Positions 25,874 to 35,121 of a stretch of 64,000 bases of DNA are shown one piece after another (the first letter of the stretch is position 1; each line of letters starts with the position of its first letter). The DNA is from Desulfovibrio oxyclinae DSM 11498 (GTDB taxonomy: Bacteria; Desulfobacterota; Desulfovibrionia; Desulfovibrionales; Desulfovibrionaceae), in contig NZ_AQXE01000001.1 in the NCBI RefSeq assembly GCF_000375485.1, forward strand, positions 79,573-143,572, written 5' to 3'. Under the pieces are notes generated by a model, which worked only from the letters and a program-made list of their open reading frames with translations, did not search any database and was not told the origin of the DNA. The position numbers and the translations under genes are program-made.

Positions 25874-26262
25874 GTGCGAAGGATGACGGTTGCGGCCTGC
25901 TGGTCGAGTGCCATTTTTTTCTTCTTGCGTTTCAGACCCGCGCTGCGCAGTTCCTGTTCGGCTTCCGCCGAGGAGAGCCGTTCATCCACGAGGTGGATCG
26001 GCTGTTCGATGCGCCGCGAGAGGCTGTCGGCAAAGTTCCGGGCCTGCCGGGTGGTCAGGGTGTCCTCTCCGTCGAGGGAAAGGGGAAGGCCGACCACCAC
26101 GGTTTCAACAGACTCCTTTTGTATGATTTCCAGCAGTTCGTCAAAGAGTGCGTCGCGGGTGGTGCGCTCGATGGTTTTGTACGGCGAGGCCAGCAAGCCG
26201 GTGGGGTCGCTCAGTGCGAGCCCCACCCGCTTGAGGCCGAAGTCTATGGCAAGAACGCGCAA
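25852..26262 (-). CDS. ruvX: RuvX/YqgF Holliday-junction resolvase-like nuclease
   Basis: A 136-residue RNase H-fold protein involved in rRNA processing or recombination. The fold shows in AIDFGLKRVGLALSD (first Asp), VVVGLPLSLDGED and LVDERLSS (acidic active-site residues). The frame opens with TTG at 26262, preceded by GGGGAG, which overlaps the stop codon region of the upstream gene. A Lys-rich stretch (LKRKKKKMALDQ) is conserved in part of the family. It is co-transcribed with mltG. Confidence 0.93.
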   Translation of the reverse strand: MRVLAIDFGLKRVGLALSDPTGLLASPYKTIERTTRDALFDELLEIIQKESVETVVVGLPLSLDGEDTLTTRQARNFADSLSRRIEQPIHLVDERLSSAEAEQELRSAGLKRKKKKMALDQQAATVILRTWLESAI

Positions 26263-26266
26263 GAAT

Positions 26267-29200
26267 TTATGCTCCCCTGCGTTCCACGCGGTTCATGATC
26301 TGTTTGAGTTCGCGCTTCCACTTGGGGCCGCCCACGCAGCGCGCAAGATATTCCACGGTGTGCAGCACCGGGTTGCCCTGACGGTTTTCGGCAAGGCAGC
26401 GGCTGATGCCCACTTTGCAGGAGGGACAGCCGACCACGATGGGCAGGCTCTTGTTGCTGCCCGCGTCCTCGCGCAACTGACCCTTCTTGCGTTCGCGAAT
26501 CCGATTGTAGATGGCGGGGCTGGAGAGCGCGCCAAGACCGGATTCACCGCAGCAGCCGGGGGACAACACGGTCCGCGCGCCGGTCAGTTCTTCCAACGCG
26601 GAGCGGTACATCTCGGGAGCGTTGGCCTTGGGCACGTCCACCCATTCGGCATGGCAGGCCGCGTGGTAGATGGCATCCCCTTCACAGTTGACGCCTTCCA
26701 GCCGTTCGGAGAGGAACTGTACCGCGTCCATGTGACGCATGGGCTCCACCAGATCGCCGGAGAAATCGTGGCTTTCAAGCGATTCGCGGCAGGTGCCGCA
26801 GGCCGTGAGCAGGGTGGTGGCCTTGAGACCGGCCTTGCCCGTGGCCACGAGCAGGTCCAGCATGGCCTTGCCGTTGCGGTGGCGGTTGGTTTTGTAGGCT
26901 TCCTCGCAGCCGCTGGCGAGCAGCGGATACCCGCAGCACATGTGCTTGTCGGGCAGCACCACGTTCACGCCCGCCTTGAGCAGCAGGTAGACGGTGGCCA
27001 TGCCGATGTCGTGTGAGAACAGCGCCGCGCCGCAGCCCGGGAAGTAGAGCACGGTGTCGTCGCGCTTTGCACCCGGCGCCTTGAGCACGAACCCCTTGTC
27101 CAACTCCAGCGTCTCGAAGATGTTGCGGAAGTCCATGTGCGGCGTGGGAGACGCGAAGGCCGGGTTCTTGAACCGTCTGCGCCAGTGTGCCGGAAGCAGC
27201 CCCACGGCCTTGCTCTGCATGGTTTGTCCCAGCGAAAGCGCCTTGGCAACTTTGGGCAGCCTGCGGGCCGGTTCGTCCGCGATGCGCTCCAGCACGATCT
27301 TTTTGACCGGGTGTCCGCTGCGTCCCTTGTAGTCGAGGAACGCGCGCATGCGCAGGGCGGCTCCGGCCGAGTCGATCTTGACCGGACAGACGGCCTGACA
27401 TTTGCCGCAGGCCGTGCAGTGCTCCATGAGTTCGCGCAGCTTGTCGAGCAGGTGCGGTGCGGGCTGGCCCGTCTGAATCTGGTCGTAGTAGATGGCCTCG
27501 ATGAGCGCGCCGAGTCCGATGTTCTTGTTGCGCGGATGGTGCATGAGTCCGCTCTGGGGATGGAACATGGGGCAGACCTGCTTGCACTTTCCGCAGCGGG
27601 TGCAGGTCTGGATGTCCTTGAGCAGGTTCATGAGGTCTTCCTTGTCCTTCAGCGCGGTCATGTCCAGGTCCTGGATGAGGCGGTTGAAGGAGAAGGTGAA
27701 CGGTTCACTGGGCAGCTCGCGGCGCGTCAGCTTGCCGGGGTTGAAGATGTTCCGCGGGTCCACCTGATGTTTGTAGGCCGCCAGCGCTCGAATCTTCTCA
27801 TCGTCGAGATAGTCGATCTTGGTGATGCCGATGCCGTGTTCGCCCGAAACCACGCCGTCCAGTTCGAGGACTTTCTCGAATACCTGTCCTGCGGCTCGGT
27901 GCGCTTCCCGGAGCATCTCCGGGTCGTTGGAGTTCACGGGCAGGTTGACGTGGCAGTTGCCGTCGCCGGCGTGCATGTGGTTGGCGATGATCACCCGCTT
28001 GGCCTGCAGCTCGTCCCACAGGGCCTTGATGTCGTTGTCCAGCTTGGGATAGCGGTCGCGCAGCTTGGCGAACAGGTACCGGCACTGGGATTCCTGCTCC
28101 TGATCGGAAATGTCCGCGAAGGTGATGTCGCCGCGCATGATGGCCTTGCCGCGCTCCAGACCTTCGTCGAGGTCGGGGTCGTTCTGGTCCACGCCGGGCA
28201 GGTCGCGCACCCTGTAGAGCGTGCGACGGTAAATGCGGCCAAGATATTCGAGGTTCAGGTTCTCGAGGAAGTCCGAGAAGTCGGGAATGACTTCCAGCGG
28301 AATGACGATGTCCTCGTTGATCTTAAAGCCCGAAGTGCGGCGCGAGATTGCCGAGAGCTTGTGGCGGTCTTCCCAGAAGAGCTCGCCTTCCTTGGCGTCG
28401 CGTGCGGCGAAGATGTCCACGCCGTCGTAATTGTCGGCAAGCGAGACCACGGTCTCCACGGCCTGATCCAGCGCGTCCTCGTGGTCCGAGTCGAGCTGCA
28501 TGATGATGACCGAGATGGGTTCGCCCTCATATTTGGAGGTCTTGGGCTTGTACTCGATGGCCTGCACGTACTTGGTGCCGAACTCCTCCAATGCCGAGAT
28601 CTTCACCAGATCGCCCTCGTCGCGAATGGTGTCGCGAAGGCCAACCACGTCCTTGATGACGTACATGGCGTTTCGCATGGAGCGTCCGTAGAATTCGAGG
28701 CAGAGTACCCGAGAATGCTTCGGCCTCGGGTGGCAGATGAGGGTGGCTTCGGTGAAGATGCCGTCCACGCCTTCTTTCTGCACGCCCGGCAGCCCGCCAA
28801 GATATTTGTTGGAGACGTCCTTGCCGAGACCGGGGGAGCGGATGTCGCGGCCGCTCAGGGTCACGGTGTCCACGTGCTTGCCGGATTCGTCGTATACGTC
28901 GAAGGTGGCGCTGCCATCCTCGAAAACCTTGTGGCGCGGGTGATCCCGGCGGACCACCGTGATGATCTCGCCCTTGGGCGTCACCATGCGGTAGCTCAGG
29001 ATGTTGTCGATGGTGGTGCCGTATTCGAATGCGAAGGGGCCGCCCGCGTTTTCCGAGAGGTTGCCGCCGATGCTCGAACCGGCCTTGGAGGCGGGGTCCA
29101 CGGTGAGCAGCAGATCCTGTTCCGCAGCCGCCTTGATGGCGGTGAGGGTGATCACGCCGGTTTCGACGGAGATGGTCCGTTCTTCGGGGTTCACGTCCAG

Positions 29201-29788
29201 AACCTTTTTGAAGCGGGCCAGCGAGAGCACCACGCTCCTGTTGGCGGTGGGGATGGCCCCGCCGGTCAACCCGGTGCCGCCGCCGCGCGGAATGACGGAG
29301 AAGCCCATTTCGTCGGCGAGCTTCACGATGCGCCTGATCTGCTCTTCGGTTTCCGGGTAGAGCACGAGCATGGGCAGTTCCATGCGCAGGTCGGTGGCGT
29401 CGGTACAGGACTGCACGAGATGCAGCGGATCGTCGCCGATGCCGTTGCGGTCCATGAATCCGCGCAGCCGCTGGACGAGTTCGCCCCTGAAGGCGGTGTC
29501 CGCGTCGAAGGAGCGCCAGAATTCACGGATGCCCGCGGACAGTATCTTGGGGTATTCTCCGGACATGAGGGGGCGCGACATGTTCAGCCGGCGCTCTACG
29601 CTCTTGCGGACCAGCTCCGGGTCCACGAAGGGATTATAGCGAACCATGAAGAGCTCGGCAGCCAGTTCCGAAGCCAGCTTGCGGACGGACTCGGGCCATT
29701 CGGCAACCTGTTCCATGTCCACCATGCCGAAAACGCGGCTGAAGAGCTGTTCATCCGATATGGAAATATGAGGGCCTGTGTGTGCCAT
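26267..29788 (-). CDS. FAD-linked 2-hydroxyacid dehydrogenase with Fe-S and two CCG domains
   Basis: A 1173-residue fusion of GlcD-, ferredoxin- and GlpC-like parts, similar to E. coli YdiJ and to D-lactate/D-2-hydroxyglutarate dehydrogenases. The FAD-binding domain has IPRGGGTGLTGGAIP near 180, and the FAD C-terminal domain has NHMHAGDGNCH. Two [4Fe-4S] motifs (CTRCGKCKQVCP, CTACGKCQAVCP) follow, then two CCG domains, each with complete Cys sets (HMCCGYP...CGTC; GCCGESG...CPSC). It probably oxidises lactate or hydroxyglutarate and feeds the membrane electron pool; the substrate is inferred only. The start at 29788 gives MAHTGPH; the upstream extension to 30019 covers the promoter. Confidence 0.9.
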   Translation of the reverse strand: MAHTGPHISISDEQLFSRVFGMVDMEQVAEWPESVRKLASELAAELFMVRYNPFVDPELVRKSVERRLNMSRPLMSGEYPKILSAGIREFWRSFDADTAFRGELVQRLRGFMDRNGIGDDPLHLVQSCTDATDLRMELPMLVLYPETEEQIRRIVKLADEMGFSVIPRGGGTGLTGGAIPTANRSVVLSLARFKKVLDVNPEERTISVETGVITLTAIKAAAEQDLLLTVDPASKAGSSIGGNLSENAGGPFAFEYGTTIDNILSYRMVTPKGEIITVVRRDHPRHKVFEDGSATFDVYDESGKHVDTVTLSGRDIRSPGLGKDVSNKYLGGLPGVQKEGVDGIFTEATLICHPRPKHSRVLCLEFYGRSMRNAMYVIKDVVGLRDTIRDEGDLVKISALEEFGTKYVQAIEYKPKTSKYEGEPISVIIMQLDSDHEDALDQAVETVVSLADNYDGVDIFAARDAKEGELFWEDRHKLSAISRRTSGFKINEDIVIPLEVIPDFSDFLENLNLEYLGRIYRRTLYRVRDLPGVDQNDPDLDEGLERGKAIMRGDITFADISDQEQESQCRYLFAKLRDRYPKLDNDIKALWDELQAKRVIIANHMHAGDGNCHVNLPVNSNDPEMLREAHRAAGQVFEKVLELDGVVSGEHGIGITKIDYLDDEKIRALAAYKHQVDPRNIFNPGKLTRRELPSEPFTFSFNRLIQDLDMTALKDKEDLMNLLKDIQTCTRCGKCKQVCPMFHPQSGLMHHPRNKNIGLGALIEAIYYDQIQTGQPAPHLLDKLRELMEHCTACGKCQAVCPVKIDSAGAALRMRAFLDYKGRSGHPVKKIVLERIADEPARRLPKVAKALSLGQTMQSKAVGLLPAHWRRRFKNPAFASPTPHMDFRNIFETLELDKGFVLKAPGAKRDDTVLYFPGCGAALFSHDIGMATVYLLLKAGVNVVLPDKHMCCGYPLLASGCEEAYKTNRHRNGKAMLDLLVATGKAGLKATTLLTACGTCRESLESHDFSGDLVEPMRHMDAVQFLSERLEGVNCEGDAIYHAACHAEWVDVPKANAPEMYRSALEELTGARTVLSPGCCGESGLGALSSPAIYNRIRERKKGQLREDAGSNKSLPIVVGCPSCKVGISRCLAENRQGNPVLHTVEYLARCVGGPKWKRELKQIMNRVERRGA

Positions 29789-30177
29789 GTATGATTCAAC
29801 CTTTTCCTTGCGCGAAACGGCGCGGTTGAGTGACGGTCGAAGAAGAGAGGAACTATAGGCACCGGAACGCTTGTTGGCAACCCCCGGACATCCGCAAAAC
29901 CCCGGTGGGCCGCGCTTTTCGATGGGAAAAAGCCCCTTGTGCGCTCCCGGTTTCGCATGTCGCTTTGCAGTTGGGCGGCAGTGCGCGAAACGCGGTTTTG
30001 TCTTGTTCGTGTTGCGCAAAACGCAGCAAGGCTAGTGAAGATGGGTCAAAACGGCTTTTGCATCATGTTGGAGTTGGTCGTGCGCTTTTCTTTGACAACC
30101 TTCCAGAAATTATCCAAAAGTCGGAAGCGTCAGCATTTGGCGAACAATCCGGTAATCCCGATGAAGCGAAAGGAAAA
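29789..30177. other. 389-bp divergent intergenic region
   Basis: This stretch lies between the dehydrogenase (minus) and the sulfotransferase (plus). It holds the promoter at 29852-29880 and a lone TTGACA at 30092-30097 with no good -10 partner. An 80-codon frame (29939-30181) touches the sulfotransferase start as ATGA, but I see no ribosome site or protein-like character. Nothing else is recognisable. Confidence 0.6.
29852..29880 (-). promoter_or_regulatory. Strong sigma-70-type promoter of the FAD/Fe-S dehydrogenase operon
   Basis: On the minus strand TTGCCA (29880-29875) and TATAGT (29857-29852) are exactly 17 bp apart and each matches the consensus at five of six bases. The leader would be about 57 bases. 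It likely drives the dehydrogenase, ruvX, mltG and the Ppx-like gene. Confidence 0.75.
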
Positions 30178-30879
30178 ATGACCGCATTCACGAAAGACAT
30201 CATCTTCTTTCACGTCCCGAAGGCGGCGGGGACATCCTTTTACAGTCGTCTTGCCGCGAGCGTCGGCGGCAGGCCGGTGCTCTTTCGCCACATCGAAGAG
30301 GGTGCATTCAAAAAGGAGCTGGCAGATGCCCGGCCCAAAGTCTGGAGCGCACACCCCAGCGGTGATTTTGGACGCTGGCAGCGTCTTTTGAAAGAGCGGC
30401 CCGAGGCCTCGAAGGTGACGTTTCTCCGCGAGCCGGTTGACCGTTACGTCTCGGAGTACTGCTTTCGCGAAGGGGAATACCGTTCGATGGAGATTGATCT
30501 GGCGGATACGCTTGCGCTTGACCCGCTTCACCATCTGATGGTGGACAATCTACAAACCAAGATTCTCGCCTCCATGGGTGGGCCGAGGGACTATTCCAAA
30601 CCTGCCACGCAGGCGGATCTCGACACCGCCAAGGGCAATTTGATCAGACACGTTCTCTTTGGGCTGCTGGAACACTATGAGGAATCCTGCCATCGCATTG
30701 CGGAACGCCTCCAACTGAACCTGACTGAGGACGCCAGAGTGATGAATGTCAACGCAAAACGGCAAAGGCTCGATGCGTTGCCTGCCGAACTCGTGGAGCG
30801 CATCGAACTGCACAATCTCTACGACCTCGACCTCTACGACTTCGCCCTCACGCTCTTTCTGGGGCGTCGCGGACGCTGA
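30178..30879 (+). CDS. Sulfotransferase-family protein
   Basis: A 233-residue protein with the two PAPS-binding motifs of sulfotransferases: HVPKAAGTSFYSRL at 12-25 (5'-phosphosulfate loop) and FLREPVDRYVSEY near 82 (3'-phosphate motif). It belongs to the bacterial/Golgi-like Sulfotransfer_2 group, which usually acts on surface glycans or small molecules. The acceptor is unknown. The ATG at 30178 has AAGGAAA upstream; longer frames run through non-coding DNA. No glycan genes are adjacent, so it is an isolated gene. The upstream region is less GC-rich than its neighbours, which may hint at acquisition. Confidence 0.82.
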   Translation: MTAFTKDIIFFHVPKAAGTSFYSRLAASVGGRPVLFRHIEEGAFKKELADARPKVWSAHPSGDFGRWQRLLKERPEASKVTFLREPVDRYVSEYCFREGEYRSMEIDLADTLALDPLHHLMVDNLQTKILASMGGPRDYSKPATQADLDTAKGNLIRHVLFGLLEHYEESCHRIAERLQLNLTEDARVMNVNAKRQRLDALPAELVERIELHNLYDLDLYDFALTLFLGRRGR

Positions 30880-30921
30880 TCCCTCACCTTCTCGGCTGCT
30901 TTGGTGAAATCCCCAAGGTTG

Positions 30922-30950
30922 TTCGCTTTACAATTATCGTATTTTATAAT
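30922..30950 (+). promoter_or_regulatory. Candidate promoter of the hybrid kinase gene
   Basis: A consensus TATAAT (30945-30950) in an AT-rich patch is preceded at 17 bp by the weak TTCGCT (30922-30927). The long leader (about 180 bases) to the likely start codon has no other feature I can name. Confidence 0.35.
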
Positions 30951-31138
30951 TGGTTTGGATGGTTTAATGGGTAACCTCTGAGCGAAGTCCCGTAGCGTTT
31001 TGGCGCGATTCGGGCAGGTGTGAGGCGGACGCTCGTCCCGGCTTGAATCATCAAAAAAGTCTGGAAGGAAAGGACGGCTGGTCGAGCAATAGCGGAGGGT
31101 GGCCCGTTTCTGGGATGCTAACAAGGGAGTCATGGCTG

Positions 31139-33910
31139 ATGTTGATATACGTCCTTTCCGGGGCAGTCGTTCTGAGCCTGATTGCCCTTATGGTCTGCAG
31201 GATTTTGCGCAGCAGAAGCATTGCCGAGGCAAAGCGCAACGAAAAGCGTTATCGCGAGCTCTTCGACAACCTCATTTCAGCATTCGCCCTGCATGAAATC
31301 ATATTCAATGAAGATGGCGTGCCGGTTGACTACCGTTTTCTGGATGCAAATCCGTTCTTCGAGAAACTAACGGGCCTTTCCCGCAATGAGATCGTGGGAA
31401 AAACCGTGCTTGAGGTGCTTCCTGCGACGGAACCGGAGTGGATTCAGCGGTACGCGCATGTGGCGCAAACCGGAGAAGTCGAAAACTTCGTCGCGTATTC
31501 TCAGCAGTTCGACCGCTATTTCGAAGTGCACGCCTATTCTCCCGAGAGCGGGAAGTTTGCGACGGTCTTTCTGGATATTACCGAACGCATCAGAACCCAG
31601 CAGGCATTGGCGGAAAGCGAGAAAATGTATCGGGAACTGGTGGAGTCGGTGCAGGACGGCATTACTCTCGCCGACGATAAAGGCTGCATCGTTTACGTGA
31701 ATCCCGCCCTTGCCAACATGCTGGAAGGTACGCCGCAGGAGATTCAGGGATGTCAGTACACTGATTTCATCGAGGAGCGAAGCAAGGAAGTCTTCGAGCA
31801 GAATCAACGCTACCACAGGCAGAATCGCCGGACGCATTATGAGGTCTCTGCCCGGTCGCTCAAGGGCAATCCGCGCAATCTGGTCACGTCGGGCTGCGGA
31901 AGATTTGATGAAAACGGTCGATTCATAGGCAGCATGGGCGTGGTTCGTGACCTGACCCAGTATCGGGAGATGAGGCGACAGACCCGTGAAATGGAAGCTC
32001 GTTACATGGCGATGTTCCAGCATATGAGTAGCGGTGTGGCGGTATATGAATCCGATGGGCAGGGTGATTTCATTATCAATGACTTCAATCCCGCAGCTGA
32101 AAGAATAACGCATGTGAAAGCAAAGGACGTGGAGGGACGCAGACTGACCGAAGTCTTTCCGAATATGCGGCAAACGCCGTTCTTTGAGGCGTTGGTCGAA
32201 GTTGATCGCACTGGGGAAGCGCGATATCTGCCTCCGTTTTACTATAGTGACGACATTCGCAAGGGATGGCGCGAAAATTATATTTACAAGCTCGACAATG
32301 GCGAGACCGTGGCCATTTTCGATGACGTGACCGAGCGCATTGAGGCCATGCGCAGCCTCGCCCAGAGCGAGGAGCGACTCTCGCTGGCATTGGATGCGGT
32401 TTCGGACGGCCTTTGGGACTGGGGAATCGCCAGCGGCGAGTTGTATTTCAGCAACCGGTACTACACCATGCTCGGATACGAGCCCGGCGAGTTTCCTGCG
32501 AGTTTTGATTCCTGGAAGAGCCTTCTGCATCCTGACGACGCAGGCAAGGCCATAGCCGAGGTGGACCGGCACCTGAGCGAAGGGATGCCTTTCAGCATTG
32601 AGTTCAGGGCGCGAACCAAGGACGGCGGCTGGAAGTGGATTCTGGGTCGCGGGCGCGTTGTGGAGACCGATGAAGAGGGGCGACCAACGCGTATGATCGG
32701 CACGCACATCGACATCGACTCCCGCAAGAAGGTGGAAGCGGAGCTGGTGCAGGCCAAGGAGATGGCCGAGGCCGCCAATCAGAGCAAATCCGAGTTCCTC
32801 GCCAACATGAGCCATGAGATTCGCACGCCGATCAACGGCATCATGGGTATGCTTCAACTGCTGGGAACGACGGATATCGACGAAGAGCAGCAGGAGTACG
32901 TGCGAATCGCCCTCGATTCCAGCCGAAGCCTGACGGATCTGCTCAGCGATATTCTGGACCTCTCCATGGCCGAGGCCGGGCGCATGACTCTGCGCGAGGA
33001 AAACTTTGACATCAACCACATCCTCGACAGCGTTGGAAAGGTCTTCAGCCATGCCGCGGAAGACAAGGGGCTCGCATTTGACGTGAAAGTTGACCGGGAT
33101 GTTCCCGCTTTTCTGCTTGGTGACCCGGTTCGCCTGCGCCAGGTGGTCTTCAATCTTGTGGGCAATGCCATCAAGTTTACCACGGCCGGAAGTGTGGAAG
33201 TGTCCGTTTCCCTGTTGCGGCGGGAAGGAGACCAGGTCCGGCTGGAGCTGTGTGTCGAGGATACCGGAATAGGTATCCCGAAAGACAAGCAGCGGTACAT
33301 TTTCGAAAGTTTCACGCAGGTGGAATCGTCGTTCTCCCGTCCATATCAGGGGGCCGGGCTGGGCCTTCAGATCGTCAAGCGCATCGTTGACCTCATGGAT
33401 GGAAGAATCGAATTGGAAAGCTCGCCCGGCAATGGCGCATCGTTTTGCGTGGAGGTCAATATGCGGGTGTCGGCGGCGCCCGTGTCGTCATCCCTTGAAA
33501 GCGACCGTTCATTCCCCCGCATCGGGCGTGACGCCAGTGTGCTCGTGGTCGAGGATGAGCGGGTGAACCGGTTGAGCATCTGCAGGCTGCTCGAAAAGGA
33601 AGGGTTCAGAGTGACCACGGCCGCCAACGGGCGTGAAGCACTGGATGCATTGGAGAAATCCCGGTTCGACCTGATCCTTATGGATGTGCAGATGCCCGTG
33701 ATGGACGGCGTGGAGACAACTCGCATCATCCGTAACGAAGAACGTTTCGCGTGGGCCGCGAAGACGCCCATCGTCGCGCTCACTGCGCACGCCATGAAAG
33801 GGGACAAGGCCCGGTTTTTGGAAGCGGGCATGGACGGCTATCTGTCAAAACCCGTCGAAATGTCGGCGCTTATGGATGAGATTTCCCGCTTTGCCGGGGG
33901 CGAAGAATAG
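31139..33910 (+). CDS. Hybrid sensor histidine kinase with four PAS domains
   Basis: A 923-residue inner-membrane sensor. The N-terminal helix (LIYVLSGAVVLSLIALMVC) is followed by four PAS/PAC units (roughly 35-150, 165-285, 300-420 and 430-545). Next comes HisKA with His559 in MSHEIRTPING, HATPase_c (NLVGNAIKFT, DTGIGIPKDK, GAGLGLQIVKR) and a receiver with Asp849 (LILMDVQMPVMDG). There is no periplasmic sensor, so the signal is probably cytoplasmic (redox, ligand or energy state). I chose the ATG at 31139 (AAGGGAG nine bases upstream); in-frame alternatives are ATG 31115 and TTG 31043. No partner regulator is adjacent; the lone receivers at 16.4 and 45.7 kb are candidates. Confidence 0.92.
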   Translation: MLIYVLSGAVVLSLIALMVCRILRSRSIAEAKRNEKRYRELFDNLISAFALHEIIFNEDGVPVDYRFLDANPFFEKLTGLSRNEIVGKTVLEVLPATEPEWIQRYAHVAQTGEVENFVAYSQQFDRYFEVHAYSPESGKFATVFLDITERIRTQQALAESEKMYRELVESVQDGITLADDKGCIVYVNPALANMLEGTPQEIQGCQYTDFIEERSKEVFEQNQRYHRQNRRTHYEVSARSLKGNPRNLVTSGCGRFDENGRFIGSMGVVRDLTQYREMRRQTREMEARYMAMFQHMSSGVAVYESDGQGDFIINDFNPAAERITHVKAKDVEGRRLTEVFPNMRQTPFFEALVEVDRTGEARYLPPFYYSDDIRKGWRENYIYKLDNGETVAIFDDVTERIEAMRSLAQSEERLSLALDAVSDGLWDWGIASGELYFSNRYYTMLGYEPGEFPASFDSWKSLLHPDDAGKAIAEVDRHLSEGMPFSIEFRARTKDGGWKWILGRGRVVETDEEGRPTRMIGTHIDIDSRKKVEAELVQAKEMAEAANQSKSEFLANMSHEIRTPINGIMGMLQLLGTTDIDEEQQEYVRIALDSSRSLTDLLSDILDLSMAEAGRMTLREENFDINHILDSVGKVFSHAAEDKGLAFDVKVDRDVPAFLLGDPVRLRQVVFNLVGNAIKFTTAGSVEVSVSLLRREGDQVRLELCVEDTGIGIPKDKQRYIFESFTQVESSFSRPYQGAGLGLQIVKRIVDLMDGRIELESSPGNGASFCVEVNMRVSAAPVSSSLESDRSFPRIGRDASVLVVEDERVNRLSICRLLEKEGFRVTTAANGREALDALEKSRFDLILMDVQMPVMDGVETTRIIRNEERFAWAAKTPIVALTAHAMKGDKARFLEAGMDGYLSKPVEMSALMDEISRFAGGEE

Positions 33911-33981
33911 CGCGAACTCTGGACTTCCATGGCTGGCGGATGTAGATTGCCGCCTTTCGTAAACCAACGGTGGGAGTTGCC

Positions 33982-35121
33982 ATGATTGCCGACGATTTTG
34001 CCGCCCTGAAGCTTTTCATCACGGGACCGACGTATATCCGCCCCGAAATTCGCGAAGCCGCGTCCCTGCCCGAGTTCGGGCATCGCGACAAGGAAAACGA
34101 CAAGCGCTCCGGCCCCATCTTCGACGGCCTGGCCCGTCTGGCCCAACTCCCGGAAGGATACCGGACATTTCTGATAAACGGCTCCGGCTCCACCTGCATG
34201 GAAGCCTCCATCCGTTCCCTCGTGGCGGACGACGAGACCGTCCTCAACGTCACCGTGGGCGCCTTTGGCGACCTGTATTACAACATCGCGCTGGCCAACG
34301 GCAAAAATGCCGTGAAGCTGGCTTTCGAGCCCGGACGCGCCGTGAACGCCGAAAAGCTCGCCGCTGCCATCGAAGAGCACGGGGCCTCCGTGGTCACGCT
34401 CACCCACAACGAGACCAGCACCGGGGTCGAGAACGATATCGTGACCCTGTGCAACGTGGTTCGCGACAAGGGCGCCATGCCGCTGGTGGACGGTGTCTCC
34501 ATCTTCGGCGGGGCCGACCTGAGGCTTGCCGAGGCCCGTCCGGCAATTTACTGCACCGCTACGCAAAAATCCCTCGCGCTTCCGGCCGGTTTCGGCATCG
34601 GCTTCGTAAGCCCCGAGGCAGCCGAGAAGGCCGCCACCATCACCAACAAGGGGCACTCCACGGACATCCTCAAGCAGCTCGACAAGGCCGCCGTCGGACA
34701 GGCCCTGACTACTCCCAATACCGCACTGCTCAATCAAATGGCTGTGCAGCTCGACTACATCGTCAACACCGAAGGCGTGCAGGAACGATTCGCCCGTCAC
34801 GCAAAAATGCGTGAGATGACCCATTCCTTCGTGGAAGGGCTGGACGGATTCGACCTGTTCGCGCAGGAAGGGTTTCGTTCGCCCACGCTGACCACGGTGC
34901 GCTGTCCGCGTCACGTCACGGCTGACAAGCTCAAGTCTGTTCTCAAGGAGCACATGCGTGAACGCGGCTATCTCTTCGACCCCGGCTACGGCAAGCTCAA
35001 TGCCCGGCTGGAGGAAGAAGGGCGGGCCGTCATGTTCCGCATCGGTCACATGGGCGACATCACTCCCGAAATGCTCTCGGAATATCTTGAGGTGTTGGGT
35101 CGGCAGTTGGTCGCGCTCTAA
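33982..35121 (+). CDS. Class V aminotransferase (serine/alanine-glyoxylate type)
   Basis: A 379-residue PLP enzyme of the SPT/AGT group: LFITGPTYIRPEIREA at the N terminus, INGSGSTCMEASIRSL for phosphate binding, THNETSTGV, LVDGVSIFGG with the cofactor Asp, and the Schiff-base Lys196 in TATQKSLALPAGFG. Relatives interconvert alanine or serine with glyoxylate. GGTGGGAG lies just before the ATG at 33982. Its stop overlaps the stop of the convergent antiporter gene by four bases (CTAA, 35118-35121). Confidence 0.9.
   Translation: MIADDFAALKLFITGPTYIRPEIREAASLPEFGHRDKENDKRSGPIFDGLARLAQLPEGYRTFLINGSGSTCMEASIRSLVADDETVLNVTVGAFGDLYYNIALANGKNAVKLAFEPGRAVNAEKLAAAIEEHGASVVTLTHNETSTGVENDIVTLCNVVRDKGAMPLVDGVSIFGGADLRLAEARPAIYCTATQKSLALPAGFGIGFVSPEAAEKAATITNKGHSTDILKQLDKAAVGQALTTPNTALLNQMAVQLDYIVNTEGVQERFARHAKMREMTHSFVEGLDGFDLFAQEGFRSPTLTTVRCPRHVTADKLKSVLKEHMRERGYLFDPGYGKLNARLEEEGRAVMFRIGHMGDITPEMLSEYLEVLGRQLVAL

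Noticed and set aside
27137-29794. 885-codon open frame opposite the FAD/Fe-S dehydrogenase
   Set aside because: Mirror of codon bias in a long GC-rich gene; the translation lacks any motif or signal.
29939-30181. 80-codon frame ending in ATGA overlap with the sulfotransferase start
   Set aside because: The overlap looked like coupling, but there is no ribosome site and the translation has no protein-like pattern.
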